DNA of 64,000 bases from the NCBI GenBank assembly GCA_041399155.1, contig JAWKTI010000001.1, forward strand, positions 310,001-374,000, given 5' to 3'. Below are positions 45,898 to 56,637 of this stretch, in pieces. This DNA is from Zavarzinella sp. (GTDB lineage Bacteria > Planctomycetota > Planctomycetia > Gemmatales > Gemmataceae). The stretch's first letter is position 1. Each line of letters starts with the position of its first letter. The notes below the pieces were generated by a model. The model was given only the letters and a program-made list of their open reading frames with translations, did not search any database and was not told the DNA's origin. Position numbers and translations under genes: made by a program.

Positions 45898-48800
45898 ATG
45901 ATTCCGCAGCGCCTGACACTTGAAGGTTTTTTAAGCTACCGCACCGCCCAGACCATTGATTTTTCCAATGCGAACATCTGGATGCTTTCTGGTGCCAACG
46001 GCAGCGGGAAGTCGGCTGTTTTTGATGCGATGACCTATGCCTTGTACGGCTACCACCGTGGTGGGGGCAGTGGCTACACGGAATTGATCAACAAACAAGC
46101 CAATGAAATGAAGGTCGCATTTGAATTTCAGATTGATGGCAAAAATTATCTGATTAAACGTGGCTATAAACGCACCCGTGGGGGTGATCAGGCGATTTTT
46201 GAACGTCTGCCGGGTGCCAAGAACTGGACTCCCATCCCACAGACAGACAAAGTGAACGATTTCAAGGAATGGATTCAGACCCACGTTGGGCTGGATTACA
46301 TCGCGTTCACTTCCAGTGTGCTGCTGTTACAGGGGAAGGCGGAAAAACTGCTCGACGAAAGCCCGAAAGGGCGAGCGGAAGTTCTGAGCAAAATCGTCAA
46401 CCTGGAGCGGTATGTCAATTTGCATAGTTTGGCAGATGGCAAGCGAAAATCGTTAAAAGGTCGCCAGGATATCATTCAGGAGCAGTTGGCTCATGTGCCA
46501 GAGGTGCTGCCAGCAGATCTGGAAGCAGCAAATGCCCATCAGGCGCTGATGCAGGCCCAGTTTCAGGAAATTACCCACCAGATTGAACAGTTGCAGCGAT
46601 TGCTGGCAGAAGCCACCTTATGGAATGAAATCAAGCACCAGATGGTGAATCTGGAAGGCCAACTCACCAAACAGCGTCAATTACTGCAGCAGGCGGGGGC
46701 GTTAGAAACCAGTTTTCGCCGGTATCAGGAACTGCAACTTTGCCTGCCCCATGTTGAGGTGATTCACGAACGGGAAGCGACTGTTCTTGAAAAAATACGC
46801 GAGCTTCACGAAACAGAAAAGGAAACCACCAGGCTGGAAGAACAAATTCGCAAAAAGCGTAGCGTGTTGCACGCCCACACCACTCAGCGTGCGGCAATAC
46901 TGGAACAACAACGCACGCTGGAAACCGAGTTGGCCGAAACGAAGGAAACTCGGGCAGAACTTGCCCAGGTGATTGGCAAACTGGATCAATACGAAGAACT
47001 GCTGCAGCGAATTGAAAACGACCGCGTGGCTTTGGATGCTTTGCCGAAAGATCTGCAAGAGCAGGTGGCTACTGTGCAGCAACAGGCCGATGAACTGGCG
47101 GAACTGGGGCGCTGGCAATCTCACCTGGTGCATATCGCCCAGAACCGCCAGGAATTGATTCAGTTACGGCAGGAACTGGTCGAATGCGAAGAAGAGAAAC
47201 GCAAGCTCACGGAGCAGGGGAAAGCTGCGGGAAAGAACGACACCAGTTGTCAACAATTGCTTGCTCAGGCGAGTGCTCATAGTAAAGTCGCCGCAAGTGC
47301 TGCGACACAAGCCAAAACGTTGTACGAACAGGCGAAACGTCTTGCAGATGAATTCGAGCACCTTGATGGGCAACAGATCTGCCGTGTCTGTGGGCAGGAA
47401 TTAACGCCCGCCCACTTTCTGGAAGAAAAGACCCGCCGCACCAAAGCGATGAAAGAAGCTGCTAAAGAAGATCGAAAAGCTCAGCAGGCACTGGAGGCAG
47501 CTGAAAAGGCAGAAACTGAAGCTCGAAAGAAAGCAGAAGAAGCTACTAATCTGGTAGAGCAGGCACGCAAAGCCTATCTGGATAACAAAAAACAAACCAA
47601 AGACCTGACAGACGATTTACAGCAGTTAGAGCAGAAGCTGGCTCAGGCGTTTCATGTGTTACCAAACCAGTTGCAGGGGAAAATTGCCCCCACGGTGCCA
47701 GCAGACTGGGCGGTGACACGATATCCCAGTGCGGCTGACCTGAAAAAATTAGAAACCCAGTTGCGGCAAACGGATGCGTTACGCACCCGCCTAAAGCAAT
47801 TACAGCAGCAATTAAACCACCGGAACACGCTGGTGGGGGCATTTGAATCGTTAAATCAGCAATTGGCTGATCATCGCAAACAATTACCAAATAAGGACTT
47901 TGGCGAAATTCGTGCCAATTATTTGCACATTCAAACTAATGAGAAATCATTTCAGAATAAAATGGATGATATTCGAAAGCAACGCACCGCGGCGGATCAG
48001 GCACAGGAAAAATATACCCAGGCCGTAAATGAGGCGGAGCAGCAGTTGATTCGGATTCAAGGCGAACTACGATCATTACGCACCGCACGTGATGAAGCCC
48101 AGCAGACTATCACGCGGGCTCGGGAAAGTCTCCCCAGCCACTGGCAACAGATCAGCACCAACGTGGGGCTGGCAGATCTGAACCGTTGGAAAGGTGAGCT
48201 GGAAGGGCTGATTCGCGACCAGATTGCAGATAAGTACGAAAAATCACGCACGGCCCAATCGGTGATTCAGCTTCTGGAGGGGGAATTGCAGAAAGTAATG
48301 GTGCGGGCAAACACCATTTCCTCAGAAGCAAAAGTGCCACCGGAACAGGTGTCGCAACGGATCGAAACCATGAAAGCCGCTTCCCAGAACAGCCAGGCCC
48401 AGTTGAAGGAAGCCGAAAAACAGGTGGATCTGTTGTTATCCCGCGTGAAGATGCGGGAGGAATACCAGACGCAGGTGCTGGAAGCTGGCAAAGAATTGCA
48501 ATATTACGATATACTCACACAGTTATTAGGGCGGGATCGCTTGCAACGGTTTTTGGTTCGTACTGCCGAACAGCAGATTGTCTTTTTTGCGAACGCGATT
48601 CTGGATCGGCTGTCGAGTGGCAGTCTGGCACTGCAAATCGCTCCCACCGAGGAAGGAATTGAAGAACGTGCTCTGCACCTGGTGGTGATCAACCGCCACA
48701 CAGGTGATGCGGCCATCGGAGTTGAGTTTCTCAGTGGGAGTCAGAAGTTTCGGGTGGCTGTCAGTCTGGCGTTGGCGATCGGGCAATATTCCAGCAGACA

Positions 48801-49023
48801 ACACCGCCCAATGGAGTCGGTGATCATCGACGAAGGCTTTGGATCGCTGGATAACAACGGCCGTCTGATGATGTTGCAGGAATTGCAGCAGTTACAAGGA
48901 CAGTTAAAGCGAATCCTGCTGGTATCGCACCAGGAAGATTTTGCTCAGGCGTTTCCGAATCGTGTGCAGTTTGATTTATCAGGTGGGGAAACGCAGGTGA
49001 CGCACCTGACGATGAGTTCATGA
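45898..49023 (+). CDS. sbcC: SbcC-type SMC-like ATPase (Rad50 family)
   Basis: A 1,041-residue ATPase partner of SbcD. Walker A SGANGSGKSAVFDAMTYALY is at about 31-50, and Walker B VIIDEGFGSLD is near 975-985; between them two long coiled-coil arms meet at the zinc hook CRVC (residues 495-498), which joins two SbcC arms. An earlier in-frame ATG at 45751 overlaps sbcD out of frame and is not credible; MIPQRLTLEGF at 45898 fits the family start. Length is normal. The complex processes DNA ends and palindromes; nothing suggests loss of function here. Confidence 0.93.
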   Translation: MIPQRLTLEGFLSYRTAQTIDFSNANIWMLSGANGSGKSAVFDAMTYALYGYHRGGGSGYTELINKQANEMKVAFEFQIDGKNYLIKRGYKRTRGGDQAIFERLPGAKNWTPIPQTDKVNDFKEWIQTHVGLDYIAFTSSVLLLQGKAEKLLDESPKGRAEVLSKIVNLERYVNLHSLADGKRKSLKGRQDIIQEQLAHVPEVLPADLEAANAHQALMQAQFQEITHQIEQLQRLLAEATLWNEIKHQMVNLEGQLTKQRQLLQQAGALETSFRRYQELQLCLPHVEVIHEREATVLEKIRELHETEKETTRLEEQIRKKRSVLHAHTTQRAAILEQQRTLETELAETKETRAELAQVIGKLDQYEELLQRIENDRVALDALPKDLQEQVATVQQQADELAELGRWQSHLVHIAQNRQELIQLRQELVECEEEKRKLTEQGKAAGKNDTSCQQLLAQASAHSKVAASAATQAKTLYEQAKRLADEFEHLDGQQICRVCGQELTPAHFLEEKTRRTKAMKEAAKEDRKAQQALEAAEKAETEARKKAEEATNLVEQARKAYLDNKKQTKDLTDDLQQLEQKLAQAFHVLPNQLQGKIAPTVPADWAVTRYPSAADLKKLETQLRQTDALRTRLKQLQQQLNHRNTLVGAFESLNQQLADHRKQLPNKDFGEIRANYLHIQTNEKSFQNKMDDIRKQRTAADQAQEKYTQAVNEAEQQLIRIQGELRSLRTARDEAQQTITRARESLPSHWQQISTNVGLADLNRWKGELEGLIRDQIADKYEKSRTAQSVIQLLEGELQKVMVRANTISSEAKVPPEQVSQRIETMKAASQNSQAQLKEAEKQVDLLLSRVKMREEYQTQVLEAGKELQYYDILTQLLGRDRLQRFLVRTAEQQIVFFANAILDRLSSGSLALQIAPTEEGIEERALHLVVINRHTGDAAIGVEFLSGSQKFRVAVSLALAIGQYSSRQHRPMESVIIDEGFGSLDNNGRLMMLQELQQLQGQLKRILLVSHQEDFAQAFPNRVQFDLSGGETQVTHLTMSS

Positions 49024-49215
49024 CACCAACGCCATTGTGTCAAACAAGCTTTGTAACCTTGGGTGCATGAATTGTAAAAAGGTAAAAATTACAATGTAAT
49101 CTTGAAGGCCTTACAATCTTCCCCAACCGTGTTGTGTAGTCAATTCAGTAACAAACAATTCTAACTCCTTGTAATTAAGGTGCTTACAGAAAATTTCCCA
49201 AAAAATATTTCGCTT

Positions 49216-49231
49216 TGGCACGGTGTGTGCA
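49216..49231 (+). promoter_or_regulatory. Sigma-54-type promoter candidate
   Basis: TTGGCACGGTGTGTGCAA spans 49214-49231: the invariant GG (49216-49217) and GC (49228-49229) are exactly 10 bases apart, as sigma-54 promoters require, and TGGCAC matches the -24 block (consensus TGGCACN5TTGCW; only the first T of TTGC differs). Transcription would start near 49241 and reach the terminator at 49427-49456. The next gene is metH, 370 bases further. Confidence 0.5.
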
Positions 49232-49240
49232 ATGTAGTTT

Positions 49241-49456
49241 TCATGTCTTGATCGAATCCTCCCCCGGAAAGATCAAGTGGTGAACCAAAGCAGCCCCCTG
49301 CTGTGGAACACAGAAACCGATGTGCATTCAGGTGAAGTACCCCCACTGACCCTGACAACTACCCCCAGTTGCGTCACAGCGGACACCTCCAGAACTATCC
49401 AGATTTCCCCAAACCCCCTTCTTCCTAAACCCCACCTCCCCGGGTGGGGTTTTTTT
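49241..49456 (+). ncRNA. Putative ~215-nt transcript between a sigma-54 promoter and a terminator
   Basis: The interval between the candidate sigma-54 promoter and a strong intrinsic terminator contains no recognised gene. It may be a small RNA. Alternatively it encodes a short peptide: a GTG at 49277 after GGAAAG opens a frame beginning VNQSSPLLWNTETDVHSGE, but that frame runs straight through the terminator to 49546, so a protein is less likely unless it ends by readthrough. The rest of the 589-base gap between sbcC and metH holds nothing recognisable. No known riboswitch (SAM, SAH, cobalamin) pattern was found. Confidence 0.35.
49427..49456 (+). terminator. Intrinsic (Rho-independent) terminator
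   Basis: Stem AAACCCCACC (49427-49436), six-base loop, then the perfect complement GGTGGGGTTT (49443-49452), in a run of seven T (49450-49456). It ends the putative transcript above and also lies 160 bases before metH, so it could alternatively be an attenuator of metH. Confidence 0.85.
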
Positions 49457-49615
49457 ACGTACCTTGCACTCGAAATTGATGAGAATTACTGGTCGCTTCC
49501 CACAGTTCACCTTGGCAATTGGCCGATTGAAATCGCTTTTTTGTAGTTTTGAACCCCCGTTGGGTCGATTTCATCTATTAATATCTATTCGTAACTTTGT
49601 GCTGAACAGGTAGTG

Positions 49616-52600
49616 ATGGCTGCAGATTTTCTTTCAATTGCGGATGAACGAGTTCTCATATTGGATGGTGGGATGGGTACCAGCCTGCACCGATATCAAC
49701 CCACTGCTGCCGACTGGGGTGGGGAGCACCTGGTCAATCTGTCCGATGCCCTGGTTTACACCCATCCCGAATGGATTGCTCAGATTCACGCGGGCTACTT
49801 CGAAGCGGGGTGCGATGCAGTCGAAACCAACACATTTAACGGCAGTCATATGGTGCTGGCTGAATTTGGTATGGCTGACCGCGTGGATGAAATCAATCGC
49901 CGCAATACCCAAATTGCCAAAGAGGTGGCAAAGCAGTTTTCCACCCCCAGCCGACCTCGCTTTGTGGTGGGATCGATTGGACCTGGCACCAAAATGCCGT
50001 CGCTGACTGATCCGGCGATTTATGTTGACTTCGATACATTAGCAGATTCGTACAGAGGTCAGATTGTTGCACTGGTCGAATCTGGTGTTGATGCCCTGCT
50101 GATTGAAACTTGCTTCGATATCCTGCAGGCGAAGTGCGTGCTGATTACCGCAATTGAGGTGATGAAGCAAAAAGGGGTGAAAATTCCCCTGATGGTGCAG
50201 TTGACCATCGACCAGAACAGTGGCAATCTTCTACCTGGGACCGATATCGCAGGTGCACTGACCACCCTGACCGCTTTTACAGAGCTGGATGTGATCGGCC
50301 TGAACTGTGCGGTGGGGCCCGATCTGATGCTTTCTGCGGTAAAGCACCTCAGCCAGTTTTCGCCAAAACGGATTTCTGTGCTGCCAAACGCAGGTCTGCC
50401 CGAAAAGCGGGGTGATGATACCTATTTCCCACTGCAACCTGTTGAGTTAACCGATTGGCTGGAGCGATTTGTTACGGAATTCGGCGTGAACATTGTCGGT
50501 GGATGTTGCGGTACGACAAAAGATCACTTAAAGGTAGTCTCTGAAAGACTTTACGGCAAAAAACCGGCACCACGTCAAGTGGTGAACATCCCCGCTGTTT
50601 CCAGCCTGTTTACCACGTCAGAATTAAATCAGAACCCACGTCCGCTGCTGGTAGGGGAACGCACCAATACCAATGGCTCTCGTAAATTCAAACAACTGTT
50701 AGAAAAAGAGGACTGGAACGGCCTGGTGGAAATGGGTCGCGAACAGGAGCGTGAAGGTGTCCACATTCTGGATGTCTGTGCCGCCTACGTGGGTCGGGAC
50801 GAAGTTCGTGATATGAAGGAAATCATCCGACGTTACAACGCGGTGATCACCAAGCCGATGATGATTGACTCGACGGAATGGCAGGTGATTGAGGCATCGC
50901 TGAAGTTATGTTCCGGCAAGCCAATCATTAATTCGATCAATCTGGAAGAAGGTCGTAACAAGCTGGATATTGTGGTGCCACTTGCCAAAAAGTATGGTGC
51001 GGCTCTGGTGGCACTGACCATTGATGAAGTTGGTCAGGCCGATACCGCTCAGTGGAAGTTCGATTGTGCCAAGCGGATTTACGACATCTGCGTGCACGAA
51101 TACGGCATCCCACCCACCGATATCATGTTTGATCCGCTGGTGTTTCCATTGACCACAGGCCAGGAACAAACCCGCCGTAGTGCCATCGAAACATTTGAAG
51201 CAATTCGAATGATTAAGGAAGGACTGCCCGGTGCGTTGACGCACATCGGGTTATCGAATTGTAGCTTCGGTCTTAGTCCCTATTCCCGTCAGGTGCTGAA
51301 CAGTGTTTATCTGCATTACGCACTGGAATATGGATTGGATTCTGCCATTCTGCATGCGGCAAAAATCATCCCACTGGCACAAATCGATGATACAGGGCGG
51401 GAGTTATGTCGTCGACTGCTGTTTGATGAACGTGGGGAAGGTGACCCACTGCAGCAGTTGATTGAACATTATGCGGACAAAAAGACGGAATCTCGCAAGA
51501 CTGCCAGCCTGGGGGAAAGCGTTGAAGAGCGTTTGCAGCAGGCAATTATTCAGGGTCGGCGCGAAAGCCTGATTGCCGACCTCGATCTGGCCAGAGAAAA
51601 GTACGACCCCATCGACATCATTAACAATATTTTGCTGGCCGGCATGAAAGTGGTGGGGGATTTGTTTGGTTCTGGTCAGATGCAACTGCCGTTCGTGCTG
51701 CAATCGGCGGAGGTGATGAAGTTTGCAGTTGCCCACCTGCAGCAGTTTATGGAGAAGGTGGAAGGCACCGAAAAAGGCCGCATTGTGCTGGCCACTGTCA
51801 AAGGCGATGTGCACGATATTGGCAAAAACCTGGTTGATATTATTTTGTCGAACAATGGTTATAAAGTGTATAACCTAGGGATCAAGCAACCAGTCGAAAA
51901 TATGATCCGTGCCTACGAAGAAAATCAGGCGGATGCGATTGGTATGAGTGGCCTGTTGGTGAAATCTACCGTCATCATGAAAGAAGACCTGCAGACCCTC
52001 AATGATCGTGGTTTGACCCCCACTGTCATTCTGGGTGGTGCCGCACTGACCCGCAAATACGTGGAAGAGGATCTGACGCAGCTCTATCAGGGGACTGTTC
52101 ACTACGGAATTGATGCCTTCGCTGGCCTGCGGATTATGGATGAGTTGATGGCCCGCAAGAAATTCAGCAAAACAGGCAGTATGGTGCTGGATGGAATTGC
52201 GGATCGGGCTGCCAAAAATGCCAAAAGTAGCCGTGCGAAGCCAAAAAATGAGAACTCGATGAGTAAGCCGCACGTGGACGTGGTGTATCCTCGATCGGAT
52301 ACCCCGCCTGCACCGAACGTGCCTCCCGCCCCTTTTATGGTTCGAAAGTACGCACCGATATCACGATGGATGATATTTTCCCTTTCATTAATGAACGCAC
52401 ACTATTCAGCACACAGTGGCAGTTCCGGAAAGGTGGGGTGGCACTGGCAGAATATGAACGCCAAATGAGAGAAGAAGCCTACCCCGCACTGGAACGGATG
52501 AAAAAACGCTGTCTGGATGAGAATATCCTGCAGCCTTCAATTGTTTATGGGTATTTTCCCTGTGCGGAAATTGATGGTTCGCTGGTGATTTTCCGCGAAG

Positions 52601-53142
52601 ATTCTCGCACCGAGTGGCTGCGATTTCATTTTCCACGTCAGGATCATGGTGCCCACCTGTGCCTGAGTGATTATTTTCGCAATTCTGAGAATAGCCAGCC
52701 AACGGACGTGGTGGCACTGATGGGTGTCACGATGGGGCACCGAGTGACCGAAATTGCCCAGCAGTGGTATCAGGCGGGGGATTATAAAAACTACTTGTAC
52801 CTGCACGGCCTGGGCGTGGAATGTGCCGAGGCACTTGCAGAGTGGGCACACCGACATATTCGGCAGGAATGGGGGATCGGTGGTGAAGATTCCCCTGATG
52901 TGCAGAAACTGTTCAAGAAGCATTATCGTGGTTGTCGCTACAGTTTTGGCTACCCCGCCTGCCCCGATCTGGAAGATCAGGCGAAGCTCTTTGAACTGTT
53001 ACAACCTGAGCGGATTGGCCTGATGCTCAGCGAGCAGTTCCAACTGGAACCAGAACAATCGACCACAGCCGTAATCCTGCACCACCCGATGGCGAAGTAT
53101 TTTAATGTGACAAAAAGCCAGGACTGCACGGTACCCACCTAA
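49616..53142 (+). CDS. metH: Cobalamin-dependent methionine synthase MetH, interrupted by a one-base frameshift
   Basis: MetH methylates homocysteine using methyl-cobalamin and 5-methyl-tetrahydrofolate. Domains in order: homocysteine-binding (1-~310; zinc ligands in NCAVG and GGCCGTT near 296), folate/pterin-binding (~330-600), B12 cap and B12-binding (~640-880, DVHDIGKN with cobalt-ligand His733, and GMSGLLVKST), and the reactivation domain (~910-1170; RYSFGYPACPDLEDQ). The frame breaks at CCCCTTTTATGG (52329-52340): the first frame runs on to an irrelevant stop at 52468, while one extra base gives PAPFYGSKVRTDITMDDIFPF and continues to 53142. The total (~1,175) is normal. Loss of a base next to short C and T runs, as in typA, suggests a sequencing error. 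A GTG at 49613 is an alternative start. Confidence 0.85.
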
Positions 53143-53191
53143 TTCTGCAATTTTTGCGACAAAATTGTAATGAAGTTCTAATGTTGATTAC

Positions 53192-54046
53192 ATGACCGCC
53201 GAAATCGCTATTCAAATTCGAAATTTGCAGGTCCGCTATGGAGACTTCCAGGCGGTGGCGGGTCTTGATCTGGATATTTATCAGGGCGAACTTTTTGGCT
53301 TGCTGGGACCGAACGGTGCGGGCAAAAGTACCACCGTGCGGGTGCTGATTGGCCAGCGGCTTCCCGACGGTGGCAGCGTGCAAGTCCTTGGCCGCAATGT
53401 AGTTACGGAATGGCATTACGTGAAACCTCTGTTCGGTTATGTGCCCGATCGGGATAACCACTTCGATGAATTCACCGGTCGGCGTAACCTGCAGATTTTT
53501 GCCGATTTGTACAATGTGCCGCGTTCGCGGGTGAATGAATGTCTGGCAGAAGTGTTTCTGCTTGAAGCGGCCGATATTCCCGTGCGTGGTTATTCCATGG
53601 GGATGAAGAAAAAACTGCTGCTTGCCAGGGCACTTCTCCACGATCCTGCAGTGATGTATCTGGATGAGCCCACTGCGAATCTTGATATTGGTTCGGCAGA
53701 AGTGGTGCACCAGATTCTGCAAAAACGTGTGCAGGCGGGCAAAACTGTGCTGCTGACCACCCATAATATGCCAGAAGTGGAAGCGATCTGCACCCGCGTT
53801 GGAATTATGGCCCATGGTCAATTGATTGCTTTGGATTCCCCAATCAAATTACGCCAGCAGCACACAGAACGCCGGTGCGACGTCATTTTGAATGATGGTA
53901 CGAGACGCGTTTTTGACATGGATCTGCCCCTGCACCGCGAAGAACTGGCGAAGTTCATGCAGATGGGGCTGATCGAAAGCGTCCACACACGTGAATTTGA
54001 CTTTCATTCGACCTTCTTAAAACTAACGGGAACGGAGTTTATTTAG
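53192..54046 (+). CDS. ABC transporter ATP-binding protein
   Basis: A 284-residue ATPase subunit with Walker A GLLGPNGAGKSTTVRVL, Q-loop region FGYVPDRDN, signature RGYSMGMKKKLLLARAL (SxGxx form), Walker B VMYLDEPTANLD and H-loop TTHNMPE. The sub-family is the CcmA/NatA type that works with ABC-2 permeases. The TAG overlaps the next gene's GTG start by one base, so the pair is coupled; the permease follows. The transported substrate is unknown. Confidence 0.88.
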   Translation: MTAEIAIQIRNLQVRYGDFQAVAGLDLDIYQGELFGLLGPNGAGKSTTVRVLIGQRLPDGGSVQVLGRNVVTEWHYVKPLFGYVPDRDNHFDEFTGRRNLQIFADLYNVPRSRVNECLAEVFLLEAADIPVRGYSMGMKKKLLLARALLHDPAVMYLDEPTANLDIGSAEVVHQILQKRVQAGKTVLLTTHNMPEVEAICTRVGIMAHGQLIALDSPIKLRQQHTERRCDVILNDGTRRVFDMDLPLHREELAKFMQMGLIESVHTREFDFHSTFLKLTGTEFI

Positions 54047-55278
54047 TGATCCGCTTCCGCATTCTGAAAGCGTTGTTTTTGAAAGAGGCCCTTCGCCACA
54101 CCACCAACCGTGGTGGTTTGGTGCTGGCTGGACTGCTGATTGCCGCATCGCTGATTCTTGCGGTGCTGAACCCAGCGGAAAAAGACCAGCCATCCAACTT
54201 GATTGCGGGCATTCACCACTGCTACATTTACTACGATACTTCCGATGAGTGGGTGGAACATTTGATCAATCATGTCCCACCTGGATTGAAAAACCATCTT
54301 TTTTTCAAGCAGATTCCGGATGATATCCCACCGGATGAGAAGATCCGCTACGTAAACGGTACCGGTGGGATCGAATTGCGAACTCTCCCTCCAGAGGGCA
54401 AATTCAGGAAAAAACGGATCTGGTTGCGTTTTCCCGATGGAGAACGCGCTGGCATGGCCGTATATGAACAATGGTTCTGGCGCGAATCATATCGTTTTTT
54501 ATCCCAACAGATGCTCAATGAGCAGGCCAATAACACTCTGATGAAAAGGGAAGTGGTGCGGCCTGCCCACACCGATGACCAGCTTTGGGCCCAACGCGAA
54601 GCTTTTAATCAATTGTTCGCACAATATTATGATCGTGCGATTGATAACAACCTGCCCGTGGTGCCAAAACTGGATTTGCAGGAATCCGCCATTTCCAATG
54701 GTTCCCTTGATTTTCGGGCTGCAATTGCCACCGCACTGGTAATGTTCAGCCTCTTTTTCACGTGCGTCTATCTGATGCCTTCATTTACATGTGAAGAGCG
54801 TGAAAAAGGGATGCTTCTGGCCCAGGCGCTGTCACCCGCGACCACGTTCGAAATTCTGCTGGCAAAATTCCTGTTTTACCCCGCCTTCGGGGTCATTCTG
54901 GCAACTCTGCTGGCAGGGATACATAATTCTAACGTTCTAAAGAGTGTCTTTTTCTGGCTCACCCTGCTTACCTTGTCTGTAGGGACCTTGGGCATCGGCA
55001 TTACCATTTCCAGCCTGGCCCGCACCCAACGATCGGCAAGCCTGGCTGCGCTTTGTTACATGCTGGCGATTGCACTGGTGATGTTGCTCTGCCAGCAGAA
55101 TAACATCGAGTATATCCCACAACTGGCAATTGAATACCACGCACCCCACCTGTTACATGCGATTCTGACCGACCAATTACGCTCCCACCACTGGTTGAAT
55201 CTGACCGCGGCAATTATCCTATCGGTTTCATGGGTGATTCTGGCTGCAGTGCTGTTCCGCCGCCGCGGCTGGCAGTAA
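54046..55278 (+). CDS. ABC-2 type permease
   Basis: A 410-residue membrane protein beginning at GTG (54046) on the last base of the ATPase gene. One N-terminal membrane segment (~18-38, GGLVLAGLLIAASLILAVL) is followed by a large extracytoplasmic loop (~150-190 residues) and then five to six helices in the second half (for example ALVMFSLFFTCVYLMP, FWLTLLTLSVGTLGIGITI). This is the layout of ABC-2 exporters with an NatB-like loop. Substrate unknown; export of a drug, lipid or Na+ is equally possible. Confidence 0.8.
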   Translation: MIRFRILKALFLKEALRHTTNRGGLVLAGLLIAASLILAVLNPAEKDQPSNLIAGIHHCYIYYDTSDEWVEHLINHVPPGLKNHLFFKQIPDDIPPDEKIRYVNGTGGIELRTLPPEGKFRKKRIWLRFPDGERAGMAVYEQWFWRESYRFLSQQMLNEQANNTLMKREVVRPAHTDDQLWAQREAFNQLFAQYYDRAIDNNLPVVPKLDLQESAISNGSLDFRAAIATALVMFSLFFTCVYLMPSFTCEEREKGMLLAQALSPATTFEILLAKFLFYPAFGVILATLLAGIHNSNVLKSVFFWLTLLTLSVGTLGIGITISSLARTQRSASLAALCYMLAIALVMLLCQQNNIEYIPQLAIEYHAPHLLHAILTDQLRSHHWLNLTAAIILSVSWVILAAVLFRRRGWQ

Positions 55279-55394
55279 TGCAGCTTGGATTGACAATTTA
55301 CAGTCTGCTTTCCTTGCATTCACGCACCATTTTCAGGCATCCCGTGCTCTAATTCTGTACTTTATCAGTTACAGGATGCAATCGAGAATTAACC

Positions 55395-55985
55395 ATGATT
55401 GGTAGGACAATGAATTCGGGAGCGTTTCTGGAGCGTGTGGCTCAGGAACTGCTCCGAGTGGATCCGCAGCAAATTAATCACCTGGCGGACCTGATCTGGA
55501 ACTGTTACCAGCAGAAAAAGTTCGTTTTTGTCATTGGTAACGGTGGCAGTGGCAGCAATGCTTCTCATTTTTGCGAAGATATGGGCAAAGGCACCATCGA
55601 TCGCACGTTATACGAGCGGGATGATGTTCAGCGGCTGAAAATCCTTTCGCTGACCGATAACACCCCCTATATTCTGGCGTGGGCAAACGATGAGGGCTTC
55701 GATTGTATATTCAAACAACAATTGAAGAATCTGGCCAGTCCCGGGGATCTGCTGATCGCCATTTCCGGTTCCGGAAACAGCCCCAATATTCTGCAGGCAG
55801 TGGAGTGGGGCAACGCCAATGGGTTGACTACGTTCGGATGCACCGGTTTTAGTGGGGGCAAATTACGTCAACTGGCCCACGGCAATTTTCATGTGCCATT
55901 AGACGACATGGGCATTGTCGAATCGATACATCTGACAGCCTTCCACTGGATTGTCGACGATCTGTACCGGCGCATCTCATTGTGA
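55395..55985 (+). CDS. SIS-domain sugar-phosphate isomerase (GmhA-like)
   Basis: A 196-residue SIS-fold protein close in size and motifs to sedoheptulose-7-phosphate isomerase GmhA: VIGNGGSGSNASHFCEDMGKG (substrate loop, here quoted in part), ISGSGNSPNILQAVEWGN, and ESIHLTAFHWIVD at the end. GmhA starts ADP-heptose synthesis for LPS or other surface glycans; the actual substrate could be a related sugar. Alternative start MNSGAF 15 bases downstream. No gmhB/hldE nearby. csrA follows on the same strand after ~200 bases. Confidence 0.8.
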   Translation: MIGRTMNSGAFLERVAQELLRVDPQQINHLADLIWNCYQQKKFVFVIGNGGSGSNASHFCEDMGKGTIDRTLYERDDVQRLKILSLTDNTPYILAWANDEGFDCIFKQQLKNLASPGDLLIAISGSGNSPNILQAVEWGNANGLTTFGCTGFSGGKLRQLAHGNFHVPLDDMGIVESIHLTAFHWIVDDLYRRISL

Positions 55986-56182
55986 CGATAAATCACCTGC
56001 ACGAGAAACTGGTGCGGTTGTAACGATTGTATGATTGTCAAGCACACTACCACATCTGACGGCAAGCAATTCAACGAACCTGGAAAAAATCGCTCGGCAA
56101 ACAACGCAAACTGCCTAGTTTGAAGTAAGTTACTTCAAGGCACATGATTCCATGAAGTGGCTCAATTGCAGGAGTTTCAAAC

Positions 56183-56389
56183 ATGCTCGTACTCAGCCGG
56201 AAACTAGGCGAAAAGATTTACATCGGTGATAATATCTGTATTACGGTTGTGGATATCGATCGTGGCAAAATCCGCCTTGGGATTGAAGCACCACGTGATG
56301 TGGCGATTTACCGTCAGGAGTTGTTGCCACCAGATCAACAGCAGAGGATTGCCGAAGGACTTCCTTTAGGCAACACTGCCGAAGCGTGA
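56183..56389 (+). CDS. csrA: Carbon storage regulator CsrA
   Basis: A 68-residue RNA-binding global regulator. The sequence starts MLVLSRKLGEKIYIGDNI and has the conserved central strand (VVDIDRGKIRLGIEAPRDV) including the RNA-binding RDV/Q end; CsrA dimers bind GGA in mRNA leaders. A strong SD (AGGAG) lies 11 bases before the ATG. The C-terminal ~15 residues (PPDQQQRIAEGLPLG) are slightly longer than in E. coli (61 residues). Confidence 0.95.
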   Translation: MLVLSRKLGEKIYIGDNICITVVDIDRGKIRLGIEAPRDVAIYRQELLPPDQQQRIAEGLPLGNTAEA

Positions 56390-56637
56390 TTGATTGTAAC
56401 TGTTGAGTCAAGTGCCAAGCTGTTTCGAAGTGAAACAGATCTCTCCCGAATGCAACGTGGCACTGCAATCACGGACTGCGTTCGGAAGTTCTGAATATCC
56501 TTCACCACTTTACCTGGAAAATCAACTTAATCCAGTTATCAACTGTCACTGGCCAAATATACTCCATTTGGCAATCTTTTTGTTCACATCGTAGTTCCAA
56601 TACGGTACACTCCCCAGTGGGTACTGGGAGCTAACTC

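Noticed and set aside
42335..49023. The four-gene chain and sbcCD as one defence operon
   Set aside because: A 175-base gap separates them and sbcCD is a normal housekeeping pair; no evidence links them beyond shared direction.
49277..49546. 89-codon frame between sbcC and metH as a protein gene
   Set aside because: It reads straight through a strong terminator and its second half overlaps the metH leader; a small RNA or shorter peptide is more plausible.
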